A stretch of 64,000 nucleotides of DNA from Desmodesmus armatus (taxonomy: Eukaryota; Chlorophyta; Chlorophyceae; Sphaeropleales; Scenedesmaceae): the NCBI GenBank assembly GCA_007449985.2, contig VIIQ02000049.1, forward strand, positions 297,952-361,951, given 5' to 3'. The notes under the pieces were generated by a model, which had not been told where the DNA came from, did no database searches, and saw nothing but the letters and a program-made list of their open reading frames with translations. Made by a program: the position numbers and the translations under genes. This document shows, in pieces, positions 31,948 through 41,879 of the stretch; position 1 is the first letter of the stretch, and every line of letters begins with the position of its first letter.

Positions 31948-34552
31948 CTACCTGCTGCCTGTGCCGCTGTGCTGCAGCAGTCCCGCCTTCCTCCACAGCC
32001 CCAGCACTGACCCCTCACCATGCCTGCTGGCCGCCCACTGACGGCGACACCCACCACGTGCCACTACCCACGCCCCATCAACCCCATCACCCCCACCACT
32101 ACTGCCGCCGCCACTGCTGCCCGCCGCTGCGGACGTTCGCCGCCATCCACTGCTCGCCTGGCCCCCTCGTCCTCCCCCTGCTGCTGCTGTTCTTGCTGCT
32201 GCTGCTGTAGCAGACACCCCACCAGCAGGTTGCCGCTGCTGTGGAACCCCACGGGCCCACTGCTGCTGCTGTTGCTGAATCAACCCCTCCTGGTCACAGT
32301 GCTGCTGCATCTGCTGCGGTGAGGCTGCCAGCACAGCAGTGGCACCTCTGGACCCAACCCGTCCGTCTGCCTTCGCTGCTGCTGCCGTGCCTGGCCCAGA
32401 CCGCAGTAAAGCCAATGCATGACCAAGAGACGGCTGCACCACACCCTCACCCCCAAGCAAACCATCACCTTGATCGCTGCTCACTGCCATACTGCAGGGC
32501 TGTGCCGCAGCTGGTGAAGCCTGAGGGCCGCCGACAATGTCACCCGTCTCTTGCGCTGTTGCTGCTGCTGCTGCTGCTGCTGCTGGTGACTCTGGCAGCA
32601 GCTGTGTGGCAAGGGCCCTTTTGGTCACTGCCGACGGCTCTGCTGCTGCTATTGCTGGGTACTCAGAGTATGGCTGCAGGACATGCGGCTGTGGCTCTGT
32701 GCTGAGTAAGCCTGCAGGCAGCAGCAGCTGCTGCTGCTGCTGCTGTTGGAGGAGAGCCCGTGCTGCACGGGCCGCCTGCTGCTCGTTTGCATGCTTGAAC
32801 CCCTGCACGGTGTGCTGGTGCTGCTGCATCCGCCAGTCCTGCAGTGCATGCGGCTGCGGCTCTGTGCTCTGCAGGCATGCATCATACTGCTGCTGCTGCC
32901 GGCGCTGCTGCTGCAACTGCCAGTCCTGCAGTGCATGTGGCTGTGGCTGTGTGGCATCCGGGTCCCCTACAGCAGCAACCCATGCACCACAGGACACAAC
33001 CCCACGACCCAATGCTGCCGTAGTGGCTGCATCACCCGCCCCCAGGCCAGCACCTGCAGGGCTGCCAGCAGCAGCAGAAATGAGCCCAACACCCTCACCC
33101 TGCTGCTGCTGGCCTCCCTGGTAGCTGCCATCCTGGCAGCCACACAATTGCTTTTGGCTGAGGCTGCCAATGGCTGCTGCTGCCTCCTGCTGTTGGGACG
33201 ACTCCTGCAGCCTGGTGAGCTGCTGCTGCAGCTGCAGGTGCCTGCTCCTGCTCCTTCTGCTGCTGCCCCCAAGCCCACCAAACAACTGCTTCTGGCTGAG
33301 AGCAGCAGCAACATAGCCGCCTTGGTGGTGTTGGTGGTCCTGCCACAGCCGTTGGCCACTGACCAAATGCACACCAGCACCGCTGCCAGCACCAGCACTT
33401 GCCGCTGCTGCTGGCAGGTGATGTCCTGCTGCTGCCGCTGCTGGTGCTGCCCGTGCCTCTCTCCGCACGCTGCTGCCATTGCTGCCGGCACTCCCAAGGG
33501 AGCAGCACACACCTGCAGCCGCCACCCCTGCTGACTGGAGTGCCTCTTGTAAGCTGTCAGGCAGTGTGCTGTGCAGCTGTGTGTCCTCTGTTGCAGGGAT
33601 GACATCAACGTCCATGTAGTCAACTGGGGTGGGCCCCAGTAACTCCATTGGGCTGTCAGCAAGCTGCTGCTCTGTTGCTGGTATGTAGTCCACATATGCA
33701 ATGGGGCCCAATGCAGCAGCAGCAGCGCTGCTGTTACCGCCACCAGCAACCCTGCTGTTACCAGCAGCAGCAGCAGCTTGACAGGGAGCAGGAGGTGCTC
33801 CTGCAACAGCATCCCCACTGCTGCTAGGTGCAGCTGTGAACGCTGCCGCATGCTCAGCAGCAGCAGCAGCAGCCTGTGAGCTGCTGCCGAGGCAGGGCTC
33901 ATCTTGTGTTTGTGTAGCAGGGATGAAGTCGACATAAGGGATGGGCCGAGTTGGGGGCTGGGGGCCACTAACAGCGCGCTGACCAGCTGCATCAGCAGTG
34001 GTGCCGGCATCATAGGGCTGCGTATGTGTAGCTGCACCCGCCGCCACAACCGCTGCCGCCGCAGCAGCAGCAGCAGCAGCAGGAGCGTCCTGCTGCCCCT
34101 GGGAGTCACTGCCGTGCGCCACCCCTGCTGCTGCTGCTGCTGCTGCTGCTGCGACTGGGCTGTCACCTGTGGCAGCAGCTGCATCGCCTGTAAGGGGATC
34201 ACCCGCACCTTGGTGGCTTTGTTCATCTACACACTGCTGAACAGGGTGGCACACCTCCGGCTGCACTGCCATCTGCGACACCCTCGACAGCTGCTGCTGC
34301 TGCTGCTGCTGCACCACTGCTGGGGACTTGGACCGTGCTGCTTTGTTGCTCAGCCGCCAGCCACCGCTGGCAGCAGCCACCCCTCCGCTGCTGCTGCCCC
34401 CAACAGCACCAGCAGCCGCCTGGGAATCAGGGACACAACCCATGGCTGCTGGGCTCCTACTCCGGCCTTGCTGCTGCTGCGGCTGCGGTGGCTGCTGCTG
34501 GTGTCGCTGCTGCTGCTGCTGCTGCTGCGACGGCGGCGGCGGCTGCTGCTGG

Positions 34553-34584
<32 letters not shown>

Positions 34585-35152
34585 AACCCACTGCTGCTCA
34601 GCATAAGGGGACCGCAAGCTCCTGAGCCTCCCTGCCCCCGCAGAAGCTCCTGCTGCTGACATTGCTGCTGCAGCACCACAGCCACCACCCCCAGCGGCAG
34701 CTGCAATGCCCACCTGCTGCCCAATTTCCAAGCCGCAGGCAAGGCGCTTCTGCTGCTGCTGTGGCTGTGGCAGAGGCTGTGTGGGTGTGTTATGTCCCTC
34801 TGACTGTTCGCCCTCCTCATCGTCTGTGTCAGCAGGCAGCAGCAGCCAGCCATGCCGGCCATTATGCCCCACAGGAGAACTTCTGGTGCCAACAGCAGGG
34901 TGTGCTTGTGGGCCGATCCCTCCCTCTGACAGCCCCTGCTGCGACAGCTTCACTTCTGCTGCCACTGCTGCTGCTGATGTTGGTGCTGTGGCTGCAGCTG
35001 CAGCTGCCTGCTGACCCTTGGCTTTGCGGGAGGACTGAGCACGTGTTGTCTTGGGTCTCCCCTTTGCTGGTGCCCTGCGACGTGCACGCTGCGCTGTCCT
35101 GGTGGCTTCCTTGCTGCCTGCAGCAGCAGCAGGCGCTTCCAGTGCGCCTGCA

Positions 35153-35184
<32 letters not shown>

Positions 35185-35478
35185 AAATACAGCTGGTGCT
35201 GAAGCATCGCCTGCGTCAGTTTGGTGGCTCTGCTGGCCCACATGGGGTGGCAATTGCTGCTGCTGCTGTGTCTGTGGCGGCTGCTGAGGTCCCCGGCGCC
35301 GCTTGGCTGGCCTGCTGGGAGTTTGTTTGTAACCAGCACAACACACATCACAGCCAGCATTGTTAGCTGAGGACGTGCGTCTATTGCAGGGCGAGAACAG
35401 CACATGGCGGTTGCTGCAGGGTTGGCATAGGAAGCAAGACAAACAATGCCTGCTGCATGTGACATACATCCTACGCAT
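31948..35478 (-). CDS. Large Gln/Ala-rich protein with repeated VDxIPAT motifs, function unknown
   Basis: A single frame stays open for 1176 codons, far beyond chance in such sequence. From the N-terminus: nine Cys within about 45 residues (CLSCFLCQPC, then SPC and CDVCC), which could be part of a zinc-binding module; a possible nuclear signal PAKRRRG; a basic patch with an AT-hook-like KGRPK; then long poly-Q and poly-A tracts. Three related motifs, YVDFIPATQ, YVDYIPATE and VDVIPATED, lie near 33920, 33685 and 33605. Later, EPQPHALQDW-type repeats occur three times and SQKQL twice. SQ and TQ dipeptides are frequent. I do not recognise the family. Poly-codon tracts explain the many spurious frames on the other strand. 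The first Met is a guess: conserved-looking minus-strand coding at 35515-35706 suggests more exons upstream. Confidence 0.6.
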
Positions 35479-35514
35479 GCTGTCATTGTAGCTGGGTATG
35501 AGGCAGCAGCAAGG

Positions 35515-35706
35515 TCAGCACAACAGCAACAGTGCAGCACCATGGAGAGGCATCATCACTCGCCTTTGCAGCTCATCTACGGTGTTGGAGACGTCCGCCA
35601 GAGGCCCATGCACGTTCAAGCCTCCAAACACATCCAAGCTGGGCTCCCAGGCCTTGAGGGCATCTGTCGCTATGAGCTCCAGGTAGGATGCAGGTAGGTG
35701 CTGCAT
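35515..35706 (-). CDS. Candidate upstream exon of the Gln/Ala-rich gene
   Basis: The frame reads YLELIATDALKAWEPSLDVF and GLNVHGPLADVSNTVDEL, not low complexity, and lies just upstream of the large open frame on the same strand. A possible acceptor (CATGCAG) precedes it. Possible donors are GTAGAT after NT or GTGATG after QRR; neither join was confirmed. No homology recognised. Confidence 0.35.
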   Translation of the reverse strand: MQHLPASYLELIATDALKAWEPSLDVFGGLNVHGPLADVSNTVDELQRRVMMPLHGAALLLLC

Positions 35707-36363
35707 GGAGCTGCTTTAGGTACTCTATGTCTTTTTGAATGTTCTCATGTGAGAGACCTAGAGGCATGCAAGGTGTGGCTGCTCCGTGGGGAGAGGAGTG
35801 TGTTGAGGTGTGCTGTGTTGGTGGTCACAACAAGTGATGAGAGAACCTCAGCAGAGCGGGAGGACTGCTTACGCTTGATTGCATGTACCAAGTGTCGTGT
35901 GACGGTTGGCTTGCGCCTTATATCGCACTGAGCCAGCTTTCAAACGAAAGCTGGACATTGACCGGCGCACTGGCCAGTTGGGCATTTGCTGCAATCCCAG
36001 TCCTCGTGCATGCTGTCAAGATCACGGCAGCCTACCTCACGCTTTCTTCAATCCTGCCGCTTCGGTCAACGCAGCAGCAGCAACAGCAGCAGTGAACCTT
36101 CCTGAAGTTGTTGTCAACAGGCGTCTTTCCTGCACCAGCCACAGCAAGAGCGCTTAATGTTGCACATGCGTTCATCAATAATTGTGAGCCAGTCACGGCT
36201 ACCGTCATGCACAAGCAGGGTGAGTGTCTGGTGGTGACACCGTGCTTGTGGTGACAGTGCTTGGTTGTAGAAGATCATGCATGACAAAGTGCTCTGTCTG
36301 AGTTTGGTTCTTGGTCGCAAGCATCGTCAAAGTATATTTCTGTTTTGTTTGCAGGCATGTCCC
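35707..36363. other. Spacer between divergent genes
   Basis: This lies upstream of both the Gln/Ala-rich gene (-) and the SCO4-like gene (+). A TTTGTTTGCAG acceptor ends at 36354, so the plus-strand gene may have a 5' leader exon here. No promoter motif was identified. Confidence 0.35.
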
Positions 36364-36428
36364 ATGCCATGCAGACCAGCTGGCAGGAGCTGCATCATTG
36401 CTGCTGCCACTGCAAGCAGCAGTGCCAG

Positions 36429-36460
<32 letters not shown>

Positions 36461-37341
36461 TATTGCGATCAGAGGATCAGCAGGAGCCCAAGCAGGACTC
36501 AGCCAAGCAGCCAGGCATCAAGCCACCTCTGGACCCCTTTATCCAACCTGGCACCAACAGCAAAAAGGGCAGCAGCAACAAACCCCCAGGGGACGAGGAG
36601 CCCCCACCCCCCTCAGGACCCAACCTCCCTCCCCAGCTGCAGCAGCTGCTCGCCCTGCTGACCGAATTTGGCGGGAAACTCGGCACAGCTGCTGTGCTGA
36701 TCGCATGGTTCACCAACATCGATCCCTTCGGGGGACTTCACTGGGATCAGCAGCAGGTGCTGTTTGGTCTTGGGCTCTTTCTACCCCTCATGCTGTTTGA
36801 TGCAGCACTTATGCTGCCTGATTACACCATCAGCGACCCACAGGAGCAGCGGGCAGTTACTGGCCTCTTTGTGGGAGAGCCACAGGTGCTCAGCACACCT
36901 CCTACAGACAGCAGCAGCAGCAGTAGGGGTGAGGACGGCAGCAGTACAGGAGATGAGGGCAGCAGCAGTAGCAGCAGCACTAGTGAGAGTGTATCTGACG
37001 CGGAGGCGCGCCGCATGGCAGATGCCATCGAAGCAGCAGCTGCATCAGCGAGCCCTGGCACCCCCGTTGTCATCATGCAGCAGCAGCAGGAGGGTGTCAC
37101 TAGTGACACCAGCAGCAGTGGCAGCAGTGGCAGCAGTGCGGGGCTCAACCCGCTGCTGCGGCTGCGGGTATCACTAGGGCTGCTGCAGCAGGTGTACACG
37201 CGGGCCAACCCTGGCATTGGGTTGAACCCTGCGTCTGAGTTTGTGGTAGTGCTGGTGGCCACCCTGGCTGATGAGATGCTGTACAGGGCAGTGGCACTCA
37301 CACTGCTGGGTCTGTGGATCAGGTGTGTGTGTAGACACAGG

Positions 37342-37372
<31 letters not shown>

Positions 37373-39678
37373 AGGGTGACGAGCCACAAAATGAGATGGA
37401 AAGGGTTTGTGATGAGAGAGAAGGCCAAGCTTGCATTGGAGGGCTGCAACCTGGCCACCACCACCCCACCACCACCATCACCACATGCGTGTTGTGTGTC
37501 CTTCGATGTTCTATCCTGTCATGTACTGCTGTACTATGCTGGAGCACATGTGCCAACCAGCATTGTGTCATGTGCACCTGTTCTTTGTTCAGGGACCGTC
37601 TGTTTGAGGCTGGTTTTGACGATGACGTAACCCTGGACTGGCTGGCGAGGCTGACAGGCAACAGCTTGACCATGCCCACCAGCAGCTATGCACAGTACCT
37701 GGCAGTGGCTCTGGTGGCAGGACTAGGAGTGGCAGGTGGGATGGCTTGGGGGTGCTGGTTTACATCAGTGAGTAGCAGCAGCAGCCCCAAACAGCCTTTG
37801 ACATTGGCCTGCAGTTGCAGTTGTATCGCCAGGAGCAGTTGTCGCAGCAGGTCAGGATATGTGCAGCCTTGGAACTGGAGTGCTGCATCAGAGTCTATGC
37901 GGAGTAGGTGCAGGGTTGTGGAAGCCGGCAGCTGGTGGACATGCAACAGTAAGTCCTGGTCGCCTGTTCAATTGGTGCACAAGCTGAGGGGCTGTTCGAC
38001 TGCGTCTGTTCCTTGCTGCTCCTGCTGTGTGGTGTGCATGTGTATGCGCAGGGTTCGCTGCTGGTGCGTTGAGGGAGGTGCAGAACCTGCAGAAGATGCA
38101 GGTCCTGGACAAGTGAGTGGCTGGTGGCTGTGATCACACCGTGACTGCACCTGCTCAATGTTTTTGTGCAGGGGAGGAAAGTGATAGCCCTCTCACAGCG
38201 TTGAGCTGTAGCATTCTCGTGTTTGTGCAAAAGCCAAGAGGGTCGTCATGTGCATAGCATGCAGTACTGTTGTGTGCAAGGTCGCTGCCTGTAAGGTCAT
38301 TTAGTTTGTGCGCACCCACATATGCATGGGATGATGATATCAGACATCCATCATCCTGGCATCCAGCAAGCTGCCTTCCTCCACCAGCCTGTGGCCGCTG
38401 TGTGCAGACAGAGAATGTGTTGCAAACAGCCAAGGCCCATTTCTGCTCCGACCTCTGCCCCGCAAGTCTCCATATGTTCACTTCACTGTCACTGCATGGT
38501 GTGTGCCTCCCCAGGGAAGGCAATGCCGGCAGTGAAGCTGCTCAGGCCCTCAAGTCCCAGTTGGTGTCCAACCTGGGTGCCCAGAATGTGACGCTGTATG
38601 CTGTTGAGGGCCTGAGGGAGGTGACAGCATCCATCATGGCGGGGCTGGCCTTTGTGAGCACACACAACTTGGCAGCACCACTGGCAGGGAGCATCACCGT
38701 GCAGGTGTGTCTGGGTTTGGGATTTAGAATTTAGGGGTGGAGGGGCTGCTTGGCCTGGTGCGGTGACACAAGTGCGTGAATGGTTTGTAGGTGGGTTGTA
38801 CGTGTGCGTGTGGTGACATTCGTCAGTGGCGGCCAGGGTGTCCCCTTGGTGGCTCGAATGAGCAGCTGTGTGCTGGCTGTGCGTGAAGTGACACTGTGAC
38901 TGTATACATGCCGTTGCTGCACGTTTTGCCTCTGCAGACGCTGTTCTCCCTGTACCAGCGCCTCAGCCTGCAGCGGGTGCGCACGAAGCGGGCAGCACTG
39001 CGTGAGAAGGTCATGGCTCGACAGCAGAAGTTGGAGGCGGCAATGCAGGCAGCACTGGCAGCAAAGAAAGCTCAGGAGGCGAAAGCAGCAGCGGCAGCCG
39101 CCGCAGCCGCAGCTGCCGCTGCGGCCGCCAGCAGCGAGGAGCAGCAGCAGAAGCAGGAGGAAGAGGAAGTTGACTTCCTGACTGCTGTGCTGCGGGCGGC
39201 AGAGGAGCAACAGCGGCAGCAGAAGCTGCAGCAGCAACAGGCGGCGGCAGCAACCAGCAGCAGTCAGGCTGTTGCAGACAGCACGCCAGCAAACTGGCAC
39301 GGTGACAGCAGCACCACCAGCACCACCAGCAGCAGCAGCAATGGGGATGCGCCAGCTGCCGCGGCAGCAGCTGCTGCTGCTGCTAGTCCAGAAGTTGCAC
39401 AGCAGCAGCTGGCGACCCTTTTGGAAGACATGCTGCGCTCCCCAGAGGGTAACAGGGTAGTTGCGGGGTGGATTGCGCGGCAGGACAGCGACACGCGGGA
39501 GAGCTTCGCGAGCAGCAGTAGCAGCAGTAGTCCGGAGGAGGCAGTGGAAAGACTGCTGTCTGACCCTGAGACGAAGGCAGCGTTGCTGGCGGAGTTGCAG
39601 GATCAGCTGCTGGGTATGTCTGAGGCAGCAACCAAGCGGCAGGCTCAGCTGGAAAAGAGCTGGAGGCAGAAGCTGTAG
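36364..39678 (+). CDS. Plastid-type multipass membrane protein, CAAX-protease-like (SCO4 family candidate)
   Basis: Five exons give one frame of 697 residues: 36364-37322, 37593-37735, 38052-38112, 38515-38704, 38938-39678. After a transit-peptide-like start (MPCRPAGRSCIIAAATASSS) and a Pro/Gln-rich linker come membrane segments around GTAAVLIAWF, QVLFGLGLFLPLMLFDAALM and FVVVLVATLADEMLYRAVAL, then YLAVALVAGLGVAG and FVSTHNLAAPLAGS. DEMLYR followed by THN in a later helix is arranged like the EExxxR and HxxxN motifs of Abi/CAAX-type membrane proteases, but with the first Glu changed to Asp, so activity is doubtful. Plants have similar plastid proteins (SNOWY COTYLEDON 4). Between helices there is a long Ser/Glu-rich insert. 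The last exon is a coiled coil with Ala and Gln runs ending RQKL. The Met chosen is the first after a likely intron; an in-frame ATG at 36277 is the alternative. Confidence 0.65.
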
Positions 39679-39894
39679 AGGCACTGCTGCCTTTGTTGGC
39701 TGATCTCCTTGTTTTCTCCTTATGCTTGTTGTCTTCCAAGTTTTTGAAGCAGTACCCAAAGCAAAAGAGGAGCGGTAGGCTAGGGGTAGGCACAGCCTTG
39801 TGTACGGGTGTGTGCCTGGGAGCTCGGGTGGAGTCAGTGGTGCACGTGGTTGGCTGTCCGTAATGTCACATTTTCGTTGTGGTTGGTGTATGTT

Positions 39895-39899
39895 TGTAA
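39895..39899 (+). terminator. TGTAA polyadenylation signal of the SCO4-like gene
   Basis: GTTTGTAAT lies about 220 bases after the stop codon of the membrane-protein gene. Confidence 0.55.
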
Positions 39900-39914
39900 T
39901 TTATGTTCTGGTCC

Positions 39915-40646
39915 GATTTTGGTCTGATACATGCACATGGTTGCGGGTGTGGATGTGACTTGAGAGGAGGATAAACAAGGGGGTACACTGCAGGGGGCTG
40001 ATGGTGACTTATTGTGTGCAAATCGCATATTGTAGCTACTTGAGGTGTTGTGAAGAAATAGAAGACAACAGTCGTGATTGAATACAGTGAGTGCAGCCAC
40101 CGTAGAAAGGAATTGTCAACGACGCAGCAGTGAACATGTGTGACCTGGCTAGCAGTCGTGGCCTAACTGAAGCTGCCTGCAACACTAAAAGAATAGTATG
40201 GGAAGGCATCACCTGTCTTTAGCGGAATGTGCACAGCTCCTGCTATCAGCTAAAGTATAGGTTGCCTTGGCGCAGCATCACCTGATGTGCAAATGTTATA
40301 GGCTGCCTTCAACCTGGAGGCAACCTAGACACCTGCCGAGTCTCAACAACACGTGGCACCTTTGACGATCATCTGCGATGGATGCTGCATGCACCACCTC
40401 AATTAGCGACAAGTTGCATGTACCACCTATGTCATATCGAGTGATCACAGTCATGATGCATCACCCCGGCTCTTCAGCAGGTACCACCAGCATTACTGAA
40501 TCGCTTGGCTCTACAGTTTGCCTTTTGAACAACCATACTGGTACAACTGACAGCAATGGCAAACCCCTGAGAAGCAGCCCAACAGTCCATCATCACATAA
40601 TCAAACAGCATGAATTGCCAGTGAGGTTTCCTTTCCGGGAGTATGG
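39915..40646. other. Intergenic sequence with no gene seen
   Basis: This separates the SCO4-like gene from the 3' end of the H2A gene. No conserved coding segment was recognised. Confidence 0.45.
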
Positions 40647-40664
40647 TGGTGTCGAAAGACACCA
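40647..40664 (-). terminator. Histone H2A 3' stem-loop
   Basis: On the minus strand TGGTGTC-TTTC-GACACCA forms a perfect 7-bp stem with a 4-nt loop, 94 bases after the H2A stop. It is flanked upstream by CCCCAAAC and followed after 10 nt by GGAAAG. Confidence 0.95.
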
Positions 40665-40757
40665 GTTTGGGGTGGGTGAGCATCAGCAGCAGTGTTGGCA
40701 GCCAGCATGGCAGCGCTGCCAACACTGCTGCGCTCCAGCACTACAAGAGTGCTGCAT

Positions 40758-41147
40758 TTACTCGGCGTCAGCCTTGCCCTTGCTCTTCTTGGGCAGCAGG
40801 GAGCCGTGGATGTTGGGCAGCACACCACCACTGGCGATGGTCACAGTGCCCAGCAGCTTGCTCAGCTCCTCATCGTTCCTGATTGCGAGCTGGATGTGGC
40901 GGGGGATGATGCGGTTCTTCTTGTTGTCGCGGGCAGCATTGCCTGCCAGCTCCAGCACCTCAGCGGCCAGGTACTCCAGCACAGCAGCAAGGTACACGGG
41001 GGCACCAGCTCCAATACGCTCGGCGTAGCGTCCCTTCTTCAGGTAGCGAGCCAGACGACCCACGGGGAACTGCAGGCCGGCCTTGCTTGAGCGAGACACG
41101 GCCTTGCCCTTGGCCTTGCCTGCTGCCTTTCCACGTCCGCCAGACAT
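40758..41147 (-). CDS. Histone H2A
   Basis: Intronless, 129 residues. [20 protein letters not shown] leads into the canonical core ([20 protein letters not shown], then [36 protein letters not shown]) with the acidic-patch residues and docking domain. The C-terminus ends KSKGKADAE without the SQ motif of H2A.X, so this is a replication-dependent core histone. It is divergently paired with H2B across a 255-base promoter and ends in the histone hairpin instead of a TGTAA signal. Confidence 0.98.
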   Translation of the reverse strand: MSGGRGKAAGKAKGKAVSRSSKAGLQFPVGRLARYLKKGRYAERIGAGAPVYLAAVLEYLAAEVLELAGNAARDNKKNRIIPRHIQLAIRNDEELSKLLGTVTIASGGVLPNIHGSLLPKKSKGKADAE

Positions 41148-41402
41148 GATTGCTTTGTGTTGGTTTGTTGAGGGTGGTGGAAGGATAAGATGGTGATTGG
41201 TTGTCTAGACGCCTCGCCGGTATTTATATACAGAAGGGCGCTCAATACGATGCCTCAGACTCAACTCAGAGTCTGAGTCCGAGGCACGGTGAGTCTTGCT
41301 CAACAATCGATTCCCTATAAATCCTCCTCCTCTGACGACGAACCATCATCAACACACTTCTACCTCCCTCTGTACGTCAACAACACACAGCAAACAGCTA
41401 TC
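41148..41402. promoter_or_regulatory. Divergent H2A/H2B promoter
   Basis: TATA boxes face both ways: TATATAAATA read on the minus strand at about 41221-41230 for H2A, and TATAAAT at 41316-41322 for H2B. Midway between them is an inverted repeat, GCCTCAGACTCA (41252-41263) against TGAGTCCGAGGC (41274-41285), with further GACTCA/TGAGTC words. The same word recurs in the H3/H4 and H1 promoters. Confidence 0.8.
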
Positions 41403-41768
41403 ATGGCCCCTCCCAAGGCTGCCGAGAAGGCTCCCGCAAAGGCACCTGCCAAGAAGACCACTGACGCAAAGAAGAAGAAGAAGGTCTCCAAGGCCGAGAC
41501 CTACAAGATCTACATCTACAAGGTGCTCAAGCAGGTGCACCCCGACACTGGCATCAGCTCCAAGGCCATGTCCATCATGAACTCCTTCATCAACGACATC
41601 TTCGAGAAGATTGCCAGCGAGGCCTCCCGCCTGGCCAGGTACAACAAGAAGCCTACAATCACCTCCCGCGAGATCCAGACCGCTGTGCGCCTGATCCTGC
41701 CCGGAGAGCTGGCCAAGCACGCCGTGTCTGAGGGCACCAAGGCCGTGACCAAGTTCACCTCTGCCTAA
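41403..41768 (+). CDS. Histone H2B
   Basis: Intronless, 121 residues. A Lys/Ala-rich tail ([18 protein letters not shown]) is followed by the conserved fold: [60 protein letters not shown] and [20 protein letters not shown]. The ubiquitinated Lys in AVTK near the C-terminus is kept. The frame is open further upstream, but the ATG at 41403 gives the standard histone start and sits 80 bases after the TATA box. Confidence 0.98.
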   Translation: MAPPKAAEKAPAKAPAKKTTDAKKKKKVSKAETYKIYIYKVLKQVHPDTGISSKAMSIMNSFINDIFEKIASEASRLARYNKKPTITSREIQTAVRLILPGELAKHAVSEGTKAVTKFTSA

Positions 41769-41844
41769 GCTGGCAGTGTGGTTGTGCCCTTCCTCCTCCC
41801 TCCCCAGGGAGGCTGGAGGGGCCAGCTGCAACCCCTCCCCAAAA

Positions 41845-41862
41845 TGGTGTCTCTCGACACCA
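41845..41862 (+). terminator. Histone H2B 3' stem-loop
   Basis: TGGTGTC-TCTC-GACACCA, a perfect 7-bp stem, 77 bases after the stop; CCCCAAAA precedes it and GGAAAG follows after 11 nt. Confidence 0.95.
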
Positions 41863-41879
41863 CCATGTCCCCTGGAAAG

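Noticed and set aside
32241..34659. Long plus-strand frames rich in Leu, Cys or Ser opposite the Q-rich gene
   Set aside because: They are the complement of CAG/GCT coding runs, have no conserved segments, and are explained by the 1176-codon minus-strand frame.
36032..36214. Minus-strand peptide AVAGAGKT resembling a Walker A loop
   Set aside because: The first Gly of GxxxxGKT is Ala, no Walker B or other NTPase motif follows, and the frame is only 60 codons.
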